Of a stretch of DNA of 64,000 bases, positions 47,431 to 55,502 are shown piece by piece; positions within the stretch are counted from its first letter, which is position 1; every line of letters begins with the position of its first letter. Origin of the DNA: Acidovorax kalamii. GTDB taxonomy: Bacteria; Pseudomonadota; Gammaproteobacteria; Burkholderiales; Burkholderiaceae_C. The translations under genes and the position numbers were made by a program. The stretch lies in the NCBI RefSeq assembly GCF_002245625.1, contig NZ_NOIG01000006.1:248001-312000 (forward strand), written 5' to 3'. Below the pieces are notes generated by a model. That model saw only the letters and a program-made list of their open reading frames with translations, did not search any database and was not told where the DNA came from.

Positions 47431-48289
47431 AGGTCACCACCTTCTGCAGCTGGCCGAAGGCCAGGTCGAGCAACATGCCCACCACGCCAATCACCAGGAT
47501 GGCAAAGATCACGTTGGTGAGCGACAGGTTGTTCCACTCGTTCCACACGAAGTAGCCAATCCCCGTGCCGCCCACCAGCATCTCGGCCGCCACGATCACC
47601 AGCCAGGCGATGCCCATGCTGATGCGCATGCCCGTGAGGATGGTGGGCGCTGCGGCAGGCAGGATCACCAGGAAGGCCTTGCGCAGCGGGTTGACCTGCA
47701 GCGTGGCCGACACGTTGAGCCACTCGCGCTTGACCGATGCCACGCCAAACGCCGTGTTCACCAGCATGGGCCACACCGAGCAGATGAAGATCACGAAGAT
47801 GCCCGAGATCGATGAGTCCTTGATGGTGTAGAGAGCGAGCGGCATCCACGCCAGCGGGCTGATGGGCTTGAGCACCTGAATGAACGGGTCGAACGCACGG
47901 CGCAGCAGCGGCGACATGCCGATGACGAAACCGAGCGGTATCGCCACCAGGCAGGCCAGGCCGAACCCTAGCGCGACCCGGCCCAGCGAATGCGCGAGCT
48001 GGATGGCGATGCCCTTGTCGTTGGGGCCGTTGTCATAGAACGGGTTGGACACGTGCCCCCACACGGTACGGCCCATCTCTGCCAGTGAGGGGAAGCCGCT
48101 GCCCTTGGCGCTGGCGCCTGGGTCCTTGCCCATCATCTTGGCGTACTCGATCTGCTCGGCGGTCATGCCGGCCGTGCTGTTGCCCGCGCCCGAAGAAGCG
48201 GTGGCGATGTACCAGATCCCCAGCAGGCCCAGGAAGATGAGCACGGACAACAGGCCCGCGCGCAGGTTGAGGTTCTTGGCGGGAGTCAT
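47420..48289 (-). CDS. Nitrate/cyanate-type ABC transporter permease
   Basis: 289 residues of the NrtB/SsuC/CynB permease family. The first transmembrane helix lies near residues 10-30, then a periplasmic loop with about 60 extra residues, then five or so further helices and the coupling segment (GVASVKREWLNVSATLQVNP). The start at 48289 lies one base after the stop of the binding-protein gene; in-frame sequence upstream overlaps that gene. Confidence 0.9.
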   Translation of the reverse strand: MTPAKNLNLRAGLLSVLIFLGLLGIWYIATASSGAGNSTAGMTAEQIEYAKMMGKDPGASAKGSGFPSLAEMGRTVWGHVSNPFYDNGPNDKGIAIQLAHSLGRVALGFGLACLVAIPLGFVIGMSPLLRRAFDPFIQVLKPISPLAWMPLALYTIKDSSISGIFVIFICSVWPMLVNTAFGVASVKREWLNVSATLQVNPLRKAFLVILPAAAPTILTGMRISMGIAWLVIVAAEMLVGGTGIGYFVWNEWNNLSLTNVIFAILVIGVVGMLLDLAFGQLQKVVTYVE

Positions 48290-48290
48290 G

Positions 48291-49697
48291 TCATGCCGCC
48301 TTGCGGATGGGGAAGCTCTTGGCGTACTCGGCCGCCTTCGCCGCATCGAACTCGCGCCCCATGATCTTGAACTTGGGGTACGCGCCGTCGGGCACCTTCT
48401 GGTCCAGCGCCTTCATCTGCTTTTTCGCATCGGTAATGAGGAACACCTTTTCGGCGATCTGCTTGTAGTCCACATCGCCCTTGATGTAGCCCCAGCGCTG
48501 CATCTGCGTGAGCATCCACACGGCCATGCTCTGCCACGGCATGGGGTCGAAGTCTGCGCGGTCCGGCACGTTCTGGATCTTGCCCAGGCCGTCGGCAAAC
48601 TTGCCGGTGAGCACCTGGTTGAGCACGGCCTCGGGCTGGTTCAGGTAGGCCTGGGGCGCAATCACCTTGGCGATGAGCTCCCGGTTGGCTGGGTCGCGCG
48701 CCATCGCGGCCGAGGTGAGCACCGCGCGGTACAGCGCGGCAAAGGTGTTGGGGTTCTTCTGGATGAACTCGGTGCTGGTGCCGAAGGCGCAGCAGGGGTG
48801 GCCGTTCCACAGGTCCTTGGTGAGCAGGTGGATGAAGCCGACTTCCTCGAACACGGCGCGCTGGTTGAAAGGATCGGGGCCGAGGAAGCCGTCGATATTG
48901 CCCGCACGCAGATTGGCCACCATCTCGGCGGGTGGCACCACGCGCAGCTGCACGTCGGTGTCGGGGTTCAAGCCCGCCTCGGCCAGGTAGTAGCGCAGCA
49001 GGAAGTTGTGCATGCTGTACTCGAAGGGGATGGCGAACTTGAAGCCCTTCCAGTTCTTGGGATCGCGGTTGTCCTTGTGCTTGAGGCTGAGCGTGATGGC
49101 CTGGCCGTTCACGTTCTGGATGGTGGCCACGTTCATCGGCGTGGCGTTGGAGCCCAGGCCCATGGAGATCGCCAGCGGCATGGGGCTCAGGAAGTGCGTG
49201 GCGTCGTACTCCTTGTTGATCATCTTGTCGCGGATCAGTGCCCAGCCTGCCGTCTTGGTGACTTCGACGCTCAGGCCCTGCTTGCTGTAGAAGCCCAGCG
49301 GGTGGGCCATGATCAGCGGGGTGGCGCAGGTGATCGGGATGAAGCCGATCTTGAGGTTGGTCTTCTCCAGTGCGCCCTGTTTCTCTTGCGCCATGGCCTG
49401 CATGCTGGCCACGGGCAACACGCTGGCGATGGCCGCCATGGCCGTTCCCTTACCCACCGCCTTGATGAAGCGGCGGCGCACTGCGTCTTGCGGAAACAGC
49501 GCCTTGACCAGCGTGGCTTCGATGAACTCGTTGCTGTAGAGCTCGAACTCACGGGTCTCGCTGCGCTGGCGCAGGGTGGCTGCGGCGGCATCGGCCGACA
49601 CCTCGGTGTGGTGGTCGGCCACCGTGTGGTCGCGGCCACAGCTGCATTTCAGCATCAACGGGCGGTCGGCATCGTAGGGCGAGAAGAATTCGGACAT
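48291..49697 (-). CDS. CmpA/NrtA-family substrate-binding protein of the ABC transporter
   Basis: 468 residues. The binding domain (from about 112, NLKIGFIPITCATPLIMAH) belongs to the nitrate/bicarbonate/cyanate binding family. Unusually, the twin-arginine motif RRRFIKA is at residues 74-80, followed by a hydrophobic stretch (about 83-103). Before it lies a hydrophilic N-terminal part carrying CSCGRDH at 18-24. No usable start lies between Met15 and Met87, so the Tat motif really is internal. It is the first gene of the transporter group, 146 bases after the NarL-type regulator on the same strand. Confidence 0.88.
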   Translation of the reverse strand: MSEFFSPYDADRPLMLKCSCGRDHTVADHHTEVSADAAAATLRQRSETREFELYSNEFIEATLVKALFPQDAVRRRFIKAVGKGTAMAAIASVLPVASMQAMAQEKQGALEKTNLKIGFIPITCATPLIMAHPLGFYSKQGLSVEVTKTAGWALIRDKMINKEYDATHFLSPMPLAISMGLGSNATPMNVATIQNVNGQAITLSLKHKDNRDPKNWKGFKFAIPFEYSMHNFLLRYYLAEAGLNPDTDVQLRVVPPAEMVANLRAGNIDGFLGPDPFNQRAVFEEVGFIHLLTKDLWNGHPCCAFGTSTEFIQKNPNTFAALYRAVLTSAAMARDPANRELIAKVIAPQAYLNQPEAVLNQVLTGKFADGLGKIQNVPDRADFDPMPWQSMAVWMLTQMQRWGYIKGDVDYKQIAEKVFLITDAKKQMKALDQKVPDGAYPKFKIMGREFDAAKAAEYAKSFPIRKAA

Positions 49698-49843
49698 GGC
49701 ACACCTCGAAGAAGTTGGTGCCAGGCGTTACGCAAAGCGCGGGCCAGTTTTTGCCGGTGTCGGCCCGCTGTCATGAATTCGTGGGTGTGGTGTCTACAGC
49801 GTGTAGGGCCAGCACTACAAATCGGTCGTGCAACGCACCGAAT

Positions 49844-50539
49844 TCACTCTGCCGGTGCGCCACGTGCCAGCAGCGCAAGCTCCACATCGTTGCGCGCGCC
49901 GGTCTTTTCGAGGATGCGGGCGCGGTAGGTGCTCACCGTGTTGGGCGCGAGCTTAAGCTGCGCACCAATTTCGCTCACGCTCTGCCCGGCAGTGAGCAGG
50001 CGGAACACCTGGTGCTCCCGATAGGAGAGCGCGTCCACCCCGGCGGGCGTGCCCTGCTGGGCGGTGCGCACCACCCCGGTGCGTTCTAGTGCACCTGCCA
50101 GGGCTTGCGCGGTCGCTTCCGTCAGGTAGCGCCCGCCAGCGGCCACCTTGCGCACGGCGGCCACCATGTCGTCGGGATCGGCGCTTTTGTGTAGGTAGCC
50201 CGCCGCGCCCATCTGGATGCAGCGCACCGCGTACTGTCGCTCGGGGTAGGTGCTCAGCATCAGCACCGGCAATGCAGGCCAGGCCTTGCGCAGCGCCTGC
50301 AGCACTTCGAGGCCGTCCATGCCCGGCATGGCGATGTCCAGCAGCACCAGGTCCAGCCCCGGTGTTCCCGTGGGCCCTTGCAAGGCGGCGACCAGCTCCA
50401 GCACCTCGTTGCCCTGGGTGGCCTCGGCCACCACAGTGATCTCGGGCACGCCATTGGCCGGGTCGCCCAGCACCTGCTTGAGCCCCTCCCGCACGATGCG
50501 GTGGTCATCACCGATCAACACGCGAACCACGGAATTCAT
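49844..50539 (-). CDS. NarL/FixJ-family response regulator
   Basis: 231 residues. Receiver domain with Asp11, Asp12 and phospho-acceptor Asp68 (LLDIAMPGMDG), then a LuxR-type helix-turn-helix near the C-terminus (LSYREHQVFRLLTAGQSVSEIGAQL, split as two adjoining motifs). Its ATG overlaps the histidine kinase stop by four bases. It probably controls the transporter and cynS genes immediately downstream, which is inference from position. Confidence 0.92.
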   Translation of the reverse strand: MNSVVRVLIGDDHRIVREGLKQVLGDPANGVPEITVVAEATQGNEVLELVAALQGPTGTPGLDLVLLDIAMPGMDGLEVLQALRKAWPALPVLMLSTYPERQYAVRCIQMGAAGYLHKSADPDDMVAAVRKVAAGGRYLTEATAQALAGALERTGVVRTAQQGTPAGVDALSYREHQVFRLLTAGQSVSEIGAQLKLAPNTVSTYRARILEKTGARNDVELALLARGAPAE

Positions 50540-51744
50540 GACAGCTCCAGAGGAATCAGCAATTGCAGGCACGAGCCCTGCCCCGGCTCGCTGGTGATGC
50601 TCAACCGGCCCCCAAGCTGCCGCGCCCGCTCGCGCATGCCCATCACGCCATAGGCGGTGGGCGCCTCCAGGGCCTGGCGGGTGGCGCCCACGCCGTTGTC
50701 GCGCACGCGCAGTTGCAGCATCTCGTCCTGCACATCGATGGCGATGTCGATGGCGCTGGCCTGCGCGTGCCGGCCCACATTGCTCAGCATCTCCTGGAAG
50801 ATGCGGAACACCGCTATGGCGGCAGGCTCGGGCAAATGCAGGGTGGCAGGCACCTCCATCTGCCACGCCAGCTCCAGTTCGGCCGACTGCACGAACTCCT
50901 GTGCCTGCCACTCCAGCGCCGCCCACAGGCCCTGGTGGTCCAGGATGCTGGGGCGCAGGTCGGTGATGATGCGGCCCACGTTGTCCACCGCGTTTTCGAT
51001 CAGGCGGCTCATGTTCTGGCACTTGCAGCGCATCTGGGTGCGCATGTCGCCTGCGGCCTCGGGCGTGCGCTCGCCCTGCTCGCCCAGGCGCTTGTGCAGC
51101 CAGTTGACATCCATCTTCAGCGCCACCAGCAGGCTGCCCAGCTCGTCGTGCACTTCGCGGGCGATGCGGGTGCGTTCGTCTTCGCGCACCTGCTCCGAGT
51201 AGGCCGACAGCTCGCGCAGCTGCGCCAGCGCCTGCGACAGCTCTTGTGTGCGTGCTGCCACTCGGCGCTCCAGCTCGTCGTTGGCGCGGGCCAGCTCATC
51301 GTGCGCGCGCTGCAGCTCATCGGCGGCACGCTTGCGGCTGGTAATGTCCACAAAAGCGATCACGGCACCCTGCACCTGATCGCCTTCCAAAATGGGGTGG
51401 CTCGAGTACTCCACGGCAAACGCCGAGCCATCGCGGCGCCAGAACACCTCGGTGTCCACACGACAGGGCAGGCCCTGACGGAACGCATTGAAGATGGGGC
51501 AGTCGCCATCCGCATACGGGCTGCCGTCGGGGTGGCTGTGGTGGGTGAGCGCGTGCATGTTGCGCCCCATCACCTCATCGGCCGCAAAGCCCAGCATCTG
51601 CGCGCCCGCCCGGTTGATGAACACGCAGTTGCCCGCCAGATCAATGCCAAACACTCCCTCGCCCGTGGACTCCAGCAGCAGCCCCAGGCGGTTCTGCCAG
51701 AGGGCGCTGGCACCGGCGGGCAGGTTCAGGACGTTGGTGGACAT
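50536..51744 (-). CDS. PAS-domain sensor histidine kinase (HisKA_3 type)
   Basis: 402 residues, without membrane segments. A PAS domain (about 20-140) is followed by a coiled coil (140-190), the HisKA_3 phospho-acceptor His199 (REVHDELG) and a C-terminal HATPase domain. The PAS segment contains HHSHPDGSPYADGDC, and CKC occurs in the dimerisation region; a redox or metal signal is possible but speculative. The start at 51744 is the first Met before the PAS domain. Divergent from the NodJ-type gene, 90 bases apart. Confidence 0.9.
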   Translation of the reverse strand: MSTNVLNLPAGASALWQNRLGLLLESTGEGVFGIDLAGNCVFINRAGAQMLGFAADEVMGRNMHALTHHSHPDGSPYADGDCPIFNAFRQGLPCRVDTEVFWRRDGSAFAVEYSSHPILEGDQVQGAVIAFVDITSRKRAADELQRAHDELARANDELERRVAARTQELSQALAQLRELSAYSEQVREDERTRIAREVHDELGSLLVALKMDVNWLHKRLGEQGERTPEAAGDMRTQMRCKCQNMSRLIENAVDNVGRIITDLRPSILDHQGLWAALEWQAQEFVQSAELELAWQMEVPATLHLPEPAAIAVFRIFQEMLSNVGRHAQASAIDIAIDVQDEMLQLRVRDNGVGATRQALEAPTAYGVMGMRERARQLGGRLSITSEPGQGSCLQLLIPLELS

Positions 51745-51834
51745 AAGGGTACCCAAGCAATGGCCGTGCCCAGGTGGCGACGATGAACACATCGGGGACT
51801 GTGCGCCCGCCCGCCAACATCGCACAATAAGCGG

Positions 51835-52686
51835 ATGCAAACCGCTCACCCGCCCTCTGTGGCCACTGTGGCCCCGCCCCCGCCGTCGGTATGGCGCCCG
51901 CCCAGCCTGTCCGTGCGCTGGTGGCCCGTGTTCATGCGCAACCTGCTGGTCTGGCGCAAGCTGGCCATCCCCAGCCTGGTGGGCAACATTGCCGAGCCGC
52001 TGATGTGGCTGGTGGCCTTTGGCTACGGCATGGGGGCTCTGGTGGGGCAGGTGAACGTGGGCGGCGCGGCGGGCGACACCAAGGTGCCCTACATCCTGTT
52101 CCTGGCCAGCGGCTCCATCTGCATGAGCGCCATGAACGCGGCCAGCTTCGAGGCGCTGTACTCGGCCTTCTCGCGCATGCATGTGCAAAAGACTTGGGAC
52201 GGCATCATGAACGCGCCGGTCAGCCTGGACGACGTGGTGCTGGCCGAAATGCTGTGGGCGGCGTTCAAGGCGCTATTCACCGTCACCGCCATCCTGGGCG
52301 TCATGCTGGCCCTCTCCATCAGCCACAGCCCCAAGCTGTTGGTGGCCTGGCCGGTGCTGCTGTTCGTGGGGGTGATGTTCTCCAGCATCGCGCTCATCTT
52401 CAATGCGCTGGCCAAGGGGTATGACTTTTTTACCTACTACTTCACGCTGGTGCTCACGCCCATGATGTTTCTCTCGGGCGTGTTCTTCCCGCGCGAGCAG
52501 CTGCCTCCCATCGTGCGCACCATCTCCGACTGGCTGCCACTGACCAACGCGGTCGAGCTGGTACGCCCGCTGTTCATGGACCAGTGGCCCGCCCACCCCC
52601 TGCGCCACGGCCTGGTGCTGGTGGTGACCACCGTGGTGGCCTTCTGGGTGGCTCTGGCCCTGACCCGCAAGCGCTTCAAGGCATGA
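51835..52686 (+). CDS. NodJ-type ABC-2 transporter permease
   Basis: 283 residues with about six transmembrane helices and the ABC-2/NodJ signature segments [20 protein letters not shown] and [15 protein letters not shown]. Permeases of this kind work with a NodI-type ATPase; none is adjacent, and the candidate is at 42890. The stop overlaps the next start by four bases, so it is translationally coupled to two PNPOx-fold proteins, which is not a usual association for this transporter. Confidence 0.88.
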   Translation: MQTAHPPSVATVAPPPPSVWRPPSLSVRWWPVFMRNLLVWRKLAIPSLVGNIAEPLMWLVAFGYGMGALVGQVNVGGAAGDTKVPYILFLASGSICMSAMNAASFEALYSAFSRMHVQKTWDGIMNAPVSLDDVVLAEMLWAAFKALFTVTAILGVMLALSISHSPKLLVAWPVLLFVGVMFSSIALIFNALAKGYDFFTYYFTLVLTPMMFLSGVFFPREQLPPIVRTISDWLPLTNAVELVRPLFMDQWPAHPLRHGLVLVVTTVVAFWVALALTRKRFKA

Positions 52687-53198
52687 CCGCGCTGCTCGGC
52701 CCCAGCCATATCGCCATGGTGGCCAAGGGCGTGTCGGCCATCGTGGCGTCCCGCGATGCAGCCCTGCGCCCGAGCATCATGCGGGCCGTGGGCAGCCACA
52801 TCAGCGGCGATGGGCGGGAGGTCACGGTGTACCTGCGGCGCAGCCAGTCCGAACAGTTGCTGCAGGACATTGCGCACACCGGAGAGATTGCCGTGGTGTT
52901 CAGCGTGCCGTCCACCCACCAGACGCTGCAGCTCAAGGCCCGCCGTGCCACGCAGCGTCCGGCCCATGACGGCGACTTGCCCGTGTTGCAGGCCTACCTG
53001 CAGTCCATGGTGCAAGAGGTGGGCCAGGTCGGCTACGGCCCGCAGTATGTGGCGGCCATGCTGGCAGCGCCGCTGCAGGATGTGGTGGCCGTGAGCTTCA
53101 CGCCCACCAGCGCGTTCGACCAGACACCGGGCCCGCGCGCCGGCGCGGAGCTGTGTTCACCACCCACGTCACCCTCATCACCTACGCCGCAGCCATGA
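52683..53198 (+). CDS. PNPOx-like (split-barrel flavin-binding) protein
   Basis: 171 residues. The N-terminal part (HIAMVAKGVSAIVASRD, RPSIMRAVG, VTVYLRR, GEIAVVFSVP) fits the pyridoxamine-phosphate-oxidase-like split barrel that often binds FMN, F420 or haem. Catalytic function is unknown. Overlaps of four bases on both sides (with the permease gene and the GAF gene) make a tightly coupled three-gene unit. Confidence 0.75.
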   Translation: MTALLGPSHIAMVAKGVSAIVASRDAALRPSIMRAVGSHISGDGREVTVYLRRSQSEQLLQDIAHTGEIAVVFSVPSTHQTLQLKARRATQRPAHDGDLPVLQAYLQSMVQEVGQVGYGPQYVAAMLAAPLQDVVAVSFTPTSAFDQTPGPRAGAELCSPPTSPSSPTPQP

Positions 53199-54547
53199 GC
53201 CCCGCAGCGCCGTCCCTGCACAGCATCCGCCCCTGCCTGGAGGGTGCGATTCCCGCCATCATGGCCACCTGTGACCCCGACGGCACGCCCAACGTGGCCT
53301 ACATCTCGCAGGTGGTCTATGTGGATGCGGCGCATGTGGCGCTGTCGTTCCAGTTCTTCAACAAGACCCGCCAGAACATCCTGCGCAACCCGCGCGCGTC
53401 GGTGCTGGTGCTGGACCCAGTCACCGCCCATTTCTACCGCCTGCACCTGCTGTACGAACGCACCGAGGACTGCGGGCCGGTGTTCGAGAGCATGCGCGCG
53501 CAGCTGGCGGGCATTGCGTCGCATGCGGGCATGGCCGAGGTGTTTGAGCTCAAGGGCGCCGACATCTACGCCGTGGAGCACATCGAATCGGTGGCGGGCG
53601 AAGGCCTGCCGGCACCGGCGCCGCGTTCTGGGCTTCTGCACACGCTGCGGCTGTGCAGCGAAGGCATCGCGCGCTGCACGGGGCTGGACGAATTGCTGCA
53701 AGGCGCGCTGCAGGGCCTGCAGCACAAGCTGGGCATCGAACACGCCATGGTGCTGATGCTGGACGCCAGCGCCCAGCAGCTCTACACGGTGGCCAGCTGC
53801 GGCTACGCCACGTCGGGCGTGGGTTCAGAAATCCGGCTGGGTCAGGGAGTAATCGGCATGGCCGCGCGCGAGCGCACGCCGGTGCGCATCAGCCACATGA
53901 CGCACGCCGCGCTGTACAGCCACGCCATCCGCGAGAGCATGGACGCGCATGCCGCGCCCGATGCGCCCCCGCTGCGTGGCCTGGACATCCCCTACCCCGG
54001 CCTGCCAGAACCGCACAGCCAAGTGGCAGTGCCACTGCTGTCGGCCGGGCGCCTGCTAGGTGTGCTGTTTGCCGAGAGCCCCGAGGACATGCGCTTTGGC
54101 TTCGAGGATGAAGACCTGCTGGTGGCCATTGCGGGCCAGCTGGCGGCCGCCATCGACCTGCTGCAGGCCGCGCCCGATGCGCCCGAGCCGCTGCCTACTC
54201 CGACAGCGGCACCGCCAGTGAGCGGCAGCGCGCTGCGGGTGCGCCACTTTGCGGCCAACGACAGCGTGTTCATCAACGACGACTATTTGATCAAGGGGGT
54301 GGCGGGCGCCATTGTCTGGAAGCTGCTGCGCGACCACCAGCACACCGGGCGCGTGGACTTCACCAACCGCGAACTGCGGCTGGACCCCGCCCTGCGCCTG
54401 CCCGATGTGGCCGACAACCTGGAGGCCCGCCTGCTATTGCTGCAACGCCGCCTGCAGGAGAACTGCCCGCACATCCACATCGAAAAAACAGGGCGCGGAC
54501 GCTTTCGGCTGTGCGTGCTGCGCCCCGTGGTGCTGGAAGACGCTTGA
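53195..54547 (+). CDS. PNPOx-GAF protein with probable C-terminal winged helix
   Basis: 450 residues. Residues about 5-130 form a PNPOx-like split barrel (IPAIMATCDPDGTPNVAYISQVV, in two adjoining segments). Residues about 150-325 form a GAF domain. The last 100 residues end in LLLLQRRLQENCPHIHIEK followed by GRGRFRL, which resembles the recognition helix and wing of OmpR-type DNA-binding domains. It may be a one-component regulator sensing a flavin, haem or redox signal. The DNA-binding reading is my inference from pattern. The start at 53195 overlaps the previous stop; an in-frame GTG at 53153 is the alternative. Confidence 0.75.
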   Translation: MSPAAPSLHSIRPCLEGAIPAIMATCDPDGTPNVAYISQVVYVDAAHVALSFQFFNKTRQNILRNPRASVLVLDPVTAHFYRLHLLYERTEDCGPVFESMRAQLAGIASHAGMAEVFELKGADIYAVEHIESVAGEGLPAPAPRSGLLHTLRLCSEGIARCTGLDELLQGALQGLQHKLGIEHAMVLMLDASAQQLYTVASCGYATSGVGSEIRLGQGVIGMAARERTPVRISHMTHAALYSHAIRESMDAHAAPDAPPLRGLDIPYPGLPEPHSQVAVPLLSAGRLLGVLFAESPEDMRFGFEDEDLLVAIAGQLAAAIDLLQAAPDAPEPLPTPTAAPPVSGSALRVRHFAANDSVFINDDYLIKGVAGAIVWKLLRDHQHTGRVDFTNRELRLDPALRLPDVADNLEARLLLLQRRLQENCPHIHIEKTGRGRFRLCVLRPVVLEDA

Positions 54548-54574
54548 CGCCTTCACGCCACTGATTTCTCAAAG

Positions 54575-55312
54575 TCAGTGCACCAGACCCGGCACCACCG
54601 GCAGGCCCAGGCTGCGCATCAGCTTGGTCCACTCAGGCTGCGTGAGGTGCGGCTGCACTTGCGCCAGCACCGCTGCCAGTACAGGGGCAGGCGCATGCTG
54701 CTTCATGTCCGACAGCATGGCCGTGCGCTCGGCGGGTGACATGTAGGGCACCATCCAGCGGGCCACCACCATCATTTCCTGCGGCGGGATCGAGGCCACC
54801 AGCGCATCGTGCACGCCCGCCAGTTCCGCGTCGGTGTAGCACTGCCACAGCACGCGGTTGTGGGCGGTTTCTTCCTCATGCATGTGCTCGAAGTTGTGCG
54901 CCACAAACAGCGCCAGCTGGCGATACAGGGCCAGGGTGGCTGCAGCTCGTGCGGGCTTGGCACAGGCCATCAGGTGGTTTACGCCGTCTGCCAAAGCGAC
55001 GATGGCCTGTTCGTGCTCCAGATGTTCACCGGCAATGCTCTGGCTGGAGCCGGGCTGGCGCGCCTCCATGGCGGCGTGCACAAACTGGTTCTCGTGGTGC
55101 AGGTGCGCGCGGCACAGGTCCAGCAGCTGCATCACGCGGTCGCAGGTCTGGGCAAACTCCAGGTTGTCGTCCACATCCATGCGGCCCAGGCCCAGCAGCG
55201 TGTCGGCCATGAAGGCGCGCAGCGCCTTGTGGATGCTGGCGTACATGTCCATGCGGGGCGCAGCGGGTTGGGCTTGGGTCAGTGCGGCAATTTCGCGGGC
55301 ATCAATCTTCAT
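54575..55312 (-). CDS. Hemerythrin HHE-domain protein
   Basis: 245 residues. A four-helix hemerythrin-like domain (about 20-160) offers His28, the HLHHEN cluster at 71-75, His97/His100 with Glu101, and HNFEHMHEEE at 139-148 as ligands for a non-haem di-iron site. The rest is helical with no recognised domain. Such proteins bind oxygen or nitric oxide or protect against them. It converges on the PNPOx-GAF gene with a 27-base gap. Confidence 0.82.
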   Translation of the reverse strand: MKIDAREIAALTQAQPAAPRMDMYASIHKALRAFMADTLLGLGRMDVDDNLEFAQTCDRVMQLLDLCRAHLHHENQFVHAAMEARQPGSSQSIAGEHLEHEQAIVALADGVNHLMACAKPARAAATLALYRQLALFVAHNFEHMHEEETAHNRVLWQCYTDAELAGVHDALVASIPPQEMMVVARWMVPYMSPAERTAMLSDMKQHAPAPVLAAVLAQVQPHLTQPEWTKLMRSLGLPVVPGLVH

Positions 55313-55502
55313 GTGCTTCTTTCATGGCCTCGTGGGGCCTCTCGACACCCTGCTTTGAGGGGTGCCGGGCCGGGTGCACCATGCACCCGCTTCCATGAAA
55401 AGAAGTCTAGGAACGCGCGGCCGTTTTGCCTGTTAAAAACTCCTTAAGCAGACCTTCTGCGAACCTTAAAAATCGCGTTCAGCGCCGCAAACGTGAATTC
55501 CT

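Noticed and set aside
48045-49928. 627-codon plus-strand frame opposite the binding-protein gene
   Set aside because: It is antisense to recognised transporter genes and lacks domains.
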